Below are positions 1-5,417 of a stretch of DNA of 6,525 nucleotides, in pieces (the first letter of the stretch is position 1; every line of letters begins with the position of its first letter). This stretch comes from Bacteroidia bacterium (GTDB lineage: Bacteria > Bacteroidota > Bacteroidia > Bacteroidales > UBA5342): positions 1 through 6,525 of the forward strand of contig JAUIMD010000117.1 of the NCBI GenBank assembly GCA_030433225.1, read 5' to 3'. The notes under the pieces are model-generated. The model was not told the origin of the DNA, ran no database searches, and saw nothing but the letters and a program-made list of their open reading frames with translations. A program made the translations under genes and the position numbers.

Positions 1-1529
1 GATTCGCCTCCAAAAGGAAGGTACTCCTGCTGGTAAACAGCCGGTGCTTTTTTTAATCGCCCTGCCAGTTGTGCAAAAAACAAACTTCGGGGACTAATGT
101 GGCTGTTTTCATCATGCCAAAGCCCGTTTCCGGCAAACTGGGCCCAGGCTCCATAGGCATAGTTTTGGGCTCCGGGCGGAGCAAAACATTCGATGCGCCC
201 GGCACTGCAATTCCAGAACATGGAATTGGCAGCTGTCCAACCGGCTCCCTGCCCGTTTTGTCCGCGGTTGCCAAAACTTAATGCCTGTCCGTCGGCCGTT
301 ACAATATCATACAGTACGCCGGTTGCCCAGCTATCAATGGTTCCGCTAAAATTATGTGCATTGTACGATTCACATTGCACAAATGCGTTTGGACCGGCGG
401 CGCAGAATCCGGTTGCAAAGTCGTGATTTCCGTTTTCGGCATAGCACCGCAAAAACAGGTTTTGCTGCCCCATGTTAAAAAAGGTATTGCGTCGTTGTCC
501 CGCAATTTCGGATATGGGTTGGGTGGATATACAATCCTCCACAGTAACCCGGCTGGCCGTTTCGTAAAGTGCTACGGCAGACCCTGCAAAATGCTTGAAT
601 TCTACCTGGCGCACCCAGCCATTTTCTACATGTTCCATGGTAATGGCAAACCAGCAATGGCTTTCATCCTTCCGGTTATCGGGATTGAAATCTGAAACCA
701 GCACCAAATTTTCCACCCCAACATGGGCAATACGGCCCGGCCAGGTGTACTTTGTTACACTGGCGGTGCCAAAGTGAGGGTCCAAAGCCATGGTAAGTGG
801 AATGTTTATCAGAAGCGTGTTGCCTTGTATGCCGGTAATTTCCCTTTCCCAAATAACATCCCGCTGCCCGGGTTTCCAGCCCAGCCATCCGGTTTCGCCT
901 CCATAATCCACCATGCCCAAGGAATTAATCCATTTTTGGGTGGATGGCATATGGATTTTAATTTTGTCTCCCACACTAAATGCAGCGGCATTCTTTACCG
1001 TTACTGTTGTGGCACCTACCGGCACATACGTGGGAACCACATCGGTGGAAGCAAGCATTTCATCGTTTCCGGATCCCACCACACGAATGAGGGTTTCCCG
1101 GTTCACCCCAATGGCTTTTAGTATTGTACCTTTACCGCTGCCGCGTAACACCACCCCTGAATCTGTTATTTTTAACCGGCCCTGCACGGAATAGGTACCT
1201 TCCTCCAGAAGAACGGCACCGCGAAATCCGTTTTTTTGCACGGGAAGTTTAGAAACATAATTGATGGCCGCCTGAATGGCTTGTGTAGCATCATTTGTGG
1301 TTAGGGGTACGTACACCTCGGCCTCAATTTCGGGGATGGAAAATTCCGAAAGGCGGTATCCGCAAAAGGAATAATCGGGAAGGGTATTGCCCAAGCTATC
1401 TGGCAGGTAGGTTAATGTACCGCCCTGGTTGCGTAGGGCGGGCAGCTCCATGTTTTTGCCCGATGTAGCAAAAATGGCCGCACACACTCCTGCCATGGTA
1501 AGCAGGTATTTCACTCTCTCAAGCCCCAT
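1..1529 (-). CDS. Secreted right-handed beta-helix (pectate-lyase-like) protein of unknown activity, 3' end missing
   Basis: I translated this frame by hand from the ATG at 1529 and it stays open for 509 codons to the left window edge, so the C-terminus is missing. Residues 1-24 look like a signal peptide: basic MGLERVK, then hydrophobic YLLTMAGVCAAIFA, with no proper lipobox. Residues 78-140 (NDATQAIQAAINYV, then VLLEEGTYSVQGRLKI and VVLRGSGKGTIL) are the typical opening of pectate-lyase-3-like parallel beta-helices: an index of coils followed by a G-T-Y turn. Residues 268-450 carry further coil-like repeats (VGVENLVLVSD, VENGWVRQVEFKHF, SRVTVEDC) and the segment GWTAANSMFWNCSAG (429-443), which resembles uncharacterised beta-helix proteins of Bacteroidota that I recall; DUF4955 is a possible but unverified family name. 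It is the last gene visible in the pectin cluster, 18 nt after the DUF3826 gene. The catalytic role is not known; a lyase, a hydrolase or a binding protein are all possible. The start is slightly uncertain, with GTG at codon 6 or ATG at codon 12 as alternatives. Confidence 0.9.
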   Translation of the reverse strand, partial: MGLERVKYLLTMAGVCAAIFATSGKNMELPALRNQGGTLTYLPDSLGNTLPDYSFCGYRLSEFSIPEIEAEVYVPLTTNDATQAIQAAINYVSKLPVQKNGFRGAVLLEEGTYSVQGRLKITDSGVVLRGSGKGTILKAIGVNRETLIRVVGSGNDEMLASTDVVPTYVPVGATTVTVKNAAAFSVGDKIKIHMPSTQKWINSLGMVDYGGETGWLGWKPGQRDVIWEREITGIQGNTLLINIPLTMALDPHFGTASVTKYTWPGRIAHVGVENLVLVSDFNPDNRKDESHCWFAITMEHVENGWVRQVEFKHFAGSAVALYETASRVTVEDCISTQPISEIAGQRRNTFFNMGQQNLFLRCYAENGNHDFATGFCAAGPNAFVQCESYNAHNFSGTIDSWATGVLYDIVTADGQALSFGNRGQNGQGAGWTAANSMFWNCSAGRIECFAPPGAQNYAYGAWAQFAGNGLWHDENSHISPRSLFFAQLAGRLKKAPAVYQQEYLPFGGE

Positions 1530-1531
1530 TG

Positions 1532-1537
1532 CCTCCT
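1532..1537 (-). promoter_or_regulatory. Shine-Dalgarno-like AGGAGG before the beta-helix gene
   Basis: On the minus strand the 18-nt gap after the DUF3826 stop contains AGGAGG. It sits only 2 nt before the ATG at 1529, which is too close for usual pairing, and 17 nt before an alternative GTG at 1514, which is rather far. No in-frame start lies further upstream, because a TAA in the same frame lies within the gap. Bacteroidota often initiate without a Shine-Dalgarno sequence, so it may not set the start. Confidence 0.35.
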
Positions 1538-1547
1538 GTTTTTAACC

Positions 1548-2228
1548 TTATTTTGTTTCGTCTTTTGCCTTCTCCAGTCGTTCTTCCCACTGGCGTCTTT
1601 CCTCTTGCAGGTCGTATCCACGCTGCGAGAGGTAATTGTTAATTTTGCCCTTGTATTTGCCAAACCAGCCGTGCTTTTCGCGCGATGATCCACCATCAAT
1701 GGCATGTTCTCTGGCCTCCATCAGCCAAATGTAAATTTGCTCTTTTTCTTCCTTCTTTAGCGAGGGAATCATATCCAGAAAACTAAAATAGGTCACATCC
1801 AGCACGCCATACGTAAGGCCGTCCTTCACCTGGTCAATTTGTTCTTCCGAAATTACAGATCTTAATTTGGCATAAAAGGCAAAGTGCTGATCGCGAATTT
1901 CGATTTCCTGTTCTGCTTTTCGCAGGTCAATCTTTGCATCTCTCAGTTCTTTGTTTTTGGCGTAGGTTTCCCTAATTTTTGCTACATCGGCATTTCTGGC
2001 CTCTTCCGCATCGTTAAGAAAACGGTAGTGCTCCACAATCGCATCGCGCACCACTATTTTTTTATCGGCGTCGTAAAATGTCATAGCATCCACAATTTTA
2101 TTGGCTCTTCCGGTAATCACACGTGTGTATTCGTCATCCTGCGAAGCTTCCTGTGCCTGCATACCGGACAATAAGCCGGTACACAGGAACAGCAAAAGCA
2201 ATGCGGTTATGTTTTTTGTTACTTTCAT
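1548..2228 (-). CDS. DUF3826 family secreted protein
   Basis: A 226-residue protein of unknown function, recognised as DUF3826-like from memory of the family pattern. It begins with a signal peptide (MKVTKNITALLLLFLCTGLLSGMQAQ, shown here as two parts: basic start to residue 5, hydrophobic 8-21, cleavage near 25-26). The Cys at 16 is preceded by LFL, so this is not a lipobox. The mature part is mostly charged and probably helical: a helix with RANKIVDAM (41-49), a polar region at 72-113 rich in Glu, Lys and Arg with coiled-coil character, then EEQIDQVKDGLTYG (128-141), an IPSLKKEEKEQIYIWLMEAR stretch (154-173) and the C-terminal signature DGGSSREKHGWFGKYKGKIN (178-197) followed by NYLSQRGYD. 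The length looks usual for the family. It starts 2 nt after the PL1 stop, so it is surely co-transcribed with the pectin enzymes. Proteins of this family recur in Bacteroidota pectin loci as far as I know, but no activity is established; a periplasmic binding or accessory role is inference. Confidence 0.93.
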   Translation of the reverse strand: MKVTKNITALLLLFLCTGLLSGMQAQEASQDDEYTRVITGRANKIVDAMTFYDADKKIVVRDAIVEHYRFLNDAEEARNADVAKIRETYAKNKELRDAKIDLRKAEQEIEIRDQHFAFYAKLRSVISEEQIDQVKDGLTYGVLDVTYFSFLDMIPSLKKEEKEQIYIWLMEAREHAIDGGSSREKHGWFGKYKGKINNYLSQRGYDLQEERRQWEERLEKAKDETK

Positions 2229-2230
2229 GG

Positions 2231-3925
2231 TTATCGTACTCCTCCTTTTTCAGACAATGTATCGTAATTGTTTTCCAGGTTCTTCCAATCCACTTTTTTC
2301 GTGGGATCTATTCCGTTGATGTATTTTTCAATATTGGTGTATCCATCCCCGTTGCAGTCTTTCACGGCATCGCTCGGATCTTTAGGATCGAGGCCGAGTT
2401 TTTTGTATTTCTTTTCCCACTCATCGGGCATCCCGTCTCCATCCGAATCCTTATACGGTTTTCCGCTGTATTCAGGATATCCGCCTACCTGACGAATGTC
2501 GGTAATGATTCCTAACTTATACGAATCAGGACCAAGACGACGGTGCTCAAATTGGTACAAATCTTCAATAACGGTGTAATCGTTTAAATCAACCGTATTG
2601 GTGCGTACTTGTTTTACAACGCGGGTATCCACCGGGTCGCGCTGCGGAAGCGTTGCCCCAACATTGGTTAACACGTATTCATAGGCTTCTTCAGTTTCCA
2701 TCAGTTTCATCCACGGCAGCTCAAACCGTTTTGAAGTGCGTATTTGAGGGAGATACTCTCCTGCACCGTCCATGTTTTCAATTTGTATCCCTTTCCAGTT
2801 ATCACCGGTAATTTCGGGGTACCCTTCCATAATGTTTCCTTCCACCCAAACTTTGCCGTAAATTTTAGTTCCATCAATTACGTAGCGCGATTCGGGTTTT
2901 ACAAAGAGGTGTCCTACAGGGGTATGTTTAGGAGTAACGGGGCCGGGTTTATAGTAGTTATTTACCAGGTTGTACCGTGTGGCATAATCGCCTCCATCCA
3001 GGGTACGGTGGTACCAGTTGTACACAATGTTGTTTACAAAATTAAAGGTTCCGTTCATGCCTACCGAAGGATTACGCCCCGTGTTGTTGGCCCACAGGTT
3101 ACGGGCTATGGTTACATTTTGCCCTCCAAGGGTGGAACCAAAAGCGTGGTTGTACGTGTCCAGACCTTCCGAAAAAATGGAATTTTGAATGGTCATGTTC
3201 ACCGTAGAATATTTATGGCGGGGAGCTTTGGGATTATTGGGCCCATCGGTAAACATATGACGGTATAAGGTCATGTTTTCATCCAGTCCCCACGAAGCCG
3301 ATACGTGATCAATCATGATGTTGCCAACCGGGTTTCCACCAATGGCATCGTCTCGCCGGCCTACCCAGGTATCTCCCCTGCGAAAACGCATGTGGCGGAT
3401 AATTACATCGTGCGTATTAATGGCAAAAGTTTCACCGGCCAGGCATACCCCGTTGCCCGGTGCGGTTTGTCCGGCAATGGTAATGTAGGGAGCATTGATG
3501 TTAATGGGGCGCTCAATTTTTATAATTCCGGCCACATTAAATACCACAATTCTTGCTCCGGCAGCCTCACAGGCTTCGCGCAGGGTACCGGGGCCGCTAT
3601 CGGCCAGGCTGCTTACCACAAACACTTTTCCCCCTCGTCCGCCGGCGGTAAACATTCCCCCACCTTCGGCTCCGGGAAAGGCCGGAATATCCGCTTGCGG
3701 CAGGTCATCTGCCCTGCGTGCCCAATGGTTATAGGCTTTATCGTTTTGCATGTCCTGGTAAATAATGGGCCAGGCTTTCTGCCATGCAATGTTTTCCAAA
3801 CTGTCCCACACATGATTTAATGAATCCACCTTGGGCTGTACTTTGCTCATGTTGGGGTATTGTGCAAAAGCCCCCACTGCGAATGCTGCAATGGCAATGG
3901 CAACGTATACTCTTAATCGTTTCAT
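2231..3925 (-). CDS. PL1-type pectate lyase with calcium-binding-like C-terminal motif, no T9SS domain
   Basis: A complete 564-residue secreted protein. Residues 1-22 are a signal peptide (MKRLRVYVAIAIAAFAVGAFAQ, cleaved after AFA or AQ). A polar stretch (23-78, with several Trp) precedes the PL1 beta-helix, which opens at PAFPGAEGGGMFTAGGRGGK (81-100) and VSSLADSGPGTLREA. Further family marks are IAGQTAPGNGV (150-160), IIRHMRFRRGD (175-185), RRDDAIGG (190-197) and IDHVSASWGLDEN (205-217), whose acidic residues are candidate calcium ligands, then GRNP (283-286), where Arg284 aligns with the catalytic Arg of PL1 lyases. A conserved tail motif, GATLPQRDPVDTRV (423-436), is shared with the other lyase at the right edge. 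Residues 493-504 (DSDGDGMPDEWE) and 523-533 (DCNGDGYTNIE) form a thrombospondin-3/dockerin-like calcium-binding pair. Expected reaction: beta-elimination of homogalacturonan giving unsaturated oligogalacturonides. It lies 12 nt after the CE8 gene. Without a sorting domain it is more likely periplasmic than surface-bound. Substrate detail is inferred. Confidence 0.95.
   Translation of the reverse strand: MKRLRVYVAIAIAAFAVGAFAQYPNMSKVQPKVDSLNHVWDSLENIAWQKAWPIIYQDMQNDKAYNHWARRADDLPQADIPAFPGAEGGGMFTAGGRGGKVFVVSSLADSGPGTLREACEAAGARIVVFNVAGIIKIERPININAPYITIAGQTAPGNGVCLAGETFAINTHDVIIRHMRFRRGDTWVGRRDDAIGGNPVGNIMIDHVSASWGLDENMTLYRHMFTDGPNNPKAPRHKYSTVNMTIQNSIFSEGLDTYNHAFGSTLGGQNVTIARNLWANNTGRNPSVGMNGTFNFVNNIVYNWYHRTLDGGDYATRYNLVNNYYKPGPVTPKHTPVGHLFVKPESRYVIDGTKIYGKVWVEGNIMEGYPEITGDNWKGIQIENMDGAGEYLPQIRTSKRFELPWMKLMETEEAYEYVLTNVGATLPQRDPVDTRVVKQVRTNTVDLNDYTVIEDLYQFEHRRLGPDSYKLGIITDIRQVGGYPEYSGKPYKDSDGDGMPDEWEKKYKKLGLDPKDPSDAVKDCNGDGYTNIEKYINGIDPTKKVDWKNLENNYDTLSEKGGVR
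2239..2247 (-). promoter_or_regulatory. Strong Shine-Dalgarno site for the DUF3826 gene, inside the end of the PL1 gene
   Basis: The minus strand reads AAGGAGGAG here, a full match to the anti-Shine-Dalgarno core, 10-12 nt before the ATG at 2228. It overlaps the last codons of the PL1 gene (Lys-Gly-Gly-Val). It supports the chosen DUF3826 start and translational coupling. The purine run is also what Lys-Gly-Gly codons would give, so chance is possible. Confidence 0.5.
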
Positions 3926-3937
3926 CTCAATATTTTT

Positions 3938-5416
3938 TTAGTATAATTTTATTTTTTGTGTGATGGTACCTTTAGCCGAAATGGCTTTTACCACGTACAC
4001 TCCCCCTTTTAAGCTTTGGGTGGAAATGGTTGTATTCGTTCCGGTAAGTACCAATTGTCCTTTGAGGTCGTACACCCGGTAATCTGCCCTTTCTGAGAAA
4101 TGCAGCTGATTCCGGCTTTGGGTCATGTGCAGTTTTGCAGGATAAACTTTTGCAGAGGATACAGGCGTATCGGTAGCAGGACCGCTTAAGGCTCCGCTAA
4201 AACTGACCGATTTAGCGGTATATTCCGATGCTTCATTTAGAGCGTCCTGCAAATCGAAACTTTCGGTTTCGGAAAATCCAATCACAGCACCGTCCTGCAA
4301 CACGACGTAACCGATGGCATTTTCCACTTTTTGCCACACTAAAACACTTCCATTGCGTTTAAACCCGGTGGGCTGCGACAAGGCGGTTGTTACACGGGTA
4401 GGGTCCCAGGTATCGTGATTTGGGAAACGGAAACGGCGCAGGAAAAAGCCGAGGTTGTAGCGCTTGGCCACCGTTGCAGAATCCAACTGGTAACTCCAGT
4501 CAACACGCTTGGAGACGTCTACCAATTCTCCTTGGGGAGTCATGCTTTTATACTCTGCAAATACAGATGATTCATGGTTGTTTCCTTCCCAGGTTGACCA
4601 CCCCGCAGGCCTGATGTGTGGTCCCAATGTACATTCAATGTACACCGATGATGATTTCTCGTTCCAAGGACGCCCCAGGTAGTATTGGTTGTCGGGTACT
4701 CCGATTTCGGCAGTTACCGTGCAATAACGAAACAACAAGCCATGCAAAAATCCGTCGCCAATGGGGGTAACAATTTTAGCATCTGCGGGGGCGGTAATAA
4801 AAGAACCTCCTTTTAAGCACTTTATCGTACAGCTGTCCCACACGCTGGTAGCATCGCCATAAATAAAATCCGTCCCGCCTTCTACGTAGCAGTTTAAATT
4901 GTAGTTGCGGTTTTTATGCGCATAATACGTATCCTGAAAACTCATGTATTTGCAATTTTTAAAGGCCATGCTATCGCCAATGGTACGCACCGCAAGTGCC
5001 TGCCCCACACCTGAAAATTCTTTGTAGGCAGTATTTTCAATGGTTAAATTTTCCACATACAAACCTGCAATATCCGCCAACAATGTATAGGAATCGGCTG
5101 CAGAAGTACTGGGGGAATAATCGTTCCAGCTAAGGGTTACCTTCTCGGCATCTTCCCCAATAATGCTAACATTTTTTACGCTGGATGTAGTGGTTACCTT
5201 TTCCCGATACATCCCCCCTTTTACAAAAATGAGGGTTCGTTGGGCCTGGTTTGCGGGTACGGCATCAATAGCTGCCTGGATGGAAGTGTAATCTCCCGAA
5301 CCATCTGCAGCTACCACCATATCAAACACCTGCGCATGTACCGCATTCCCAAATATCATCCCCCACAAGGCCAGTAAGGCACACGCCTTTATGTTTATCT
5401 TATGAATGCTTTGCAT
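3938..5416 (-). CDS. Pectin methylesterase (CE8 pectinesterase) with Fn3-like module and T9SS sorting domain
   Basis: A complete 492-residue enzyme that hydrolyses methyl esters of pectin to galacturonate carboxylates and methanol. Residues 1-29 are a signal peptide ending in VHAQ. The CE8 beta-helix spans about 30-325 and opens with GSGDYTSIQAAIDAVP (39-54). The family active-site residues are visible: Gln139 (VGQALAVR), Gln161-Asp162 (FQDTYYAH), the expected nucleophile Asp183 (GGTDFIYGDA) and Arg249 with Trp251 (YLGRPW). IRPAGWSTWEGN (268-279) is the usual late CE8 segment. Residues about 347-412 resemble an Fn3-like strand module (VLVWQKVENAIGYVVLQDG). Residues about 422-492 form a T9SS C-terminal domain with YRVYDLKGQLV, GGVYVVKA and the final QKIKLY. 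Export through the outer membrane to the surface or medium is therefore likely. It starts 1 nt after the upstream lyase stop and lacks a clear Shine-Dalgarno, which points to coupling. De-esterification by it would feed both PL1 lyases. Confidence 0.97.
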   Translation of the reverse strand: MQSIHKINIKACALLALWGMIFGNAVHAQVFDMVVAADGSGDYTSIQAAIDAVPANQAQRTLIFVKGGMYREKVTTTSSVKNVSIIGEDAEKVTLSWNDYSPSTSAADSYTLLADIAGLYVENLTIENTAYKEFSGVGQALAVRTIGDSMAFKNCKYMSFQDTYYAHKNRNYNLNCYVEGGTDFIYGDATSVWDSCTIKCLKGGSFITAPADAKIVTPIGDGFLHGLLFRYCTVTAEIGVPDNQYYLGRPWNEKSSSVYIECTLGPHIRPAGWSTWEGNNHESSVFAEYKSMTPQGELVDVSKRVDWSYQLDSATVAKRYNLGFFLRRFRFPNHDTWDPTRVTTALSQPTGFKRNGSVLVWQKVENAIGYVVLQDGAVIGFSETESFDLQDALNEASEYTAKSVSFSGALSGPATDTPVSSAKVYPAKLHMTQSRNQLHFSERADYRVYDLKGQLVLTGTNTTISTQSLKGGVYVVKAISAKGTITQKIKLY

Positions 5417-5417
5417 G

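Noticed and set aside
53..1194. Several short open frames on both strands at the left end
   Set aside because: One minus-strand frame is open from 1529 to the window edge with a signal peptide and beta-helix features; the short frames are shadows of it.
1511..1705. Minus-strand open frame 1511-1705 overlapping the DUF3826 and beta-helix genes
   Set aside because: It is basic, low in complexity, has no domain or signal, and lies across the end of a well-supported gene in another frame.
2744..3820. Long plus-strand open frames (2744-3268 and 3305-3820) opposite the PL1 gene
   Set aside because: They lie antisense to a clearly recognised lyase, have no recognisable domains, and look like by-products of its codon pattern.
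3926..3937. AT-rich 12-nt gap between CE8 and PL1 as a promoter or terminator
   Set aside because: It is too short to hold a promoter, and no inverted repeat is visible in it; AT-rich gaps before starts are common in Bacteroidota.
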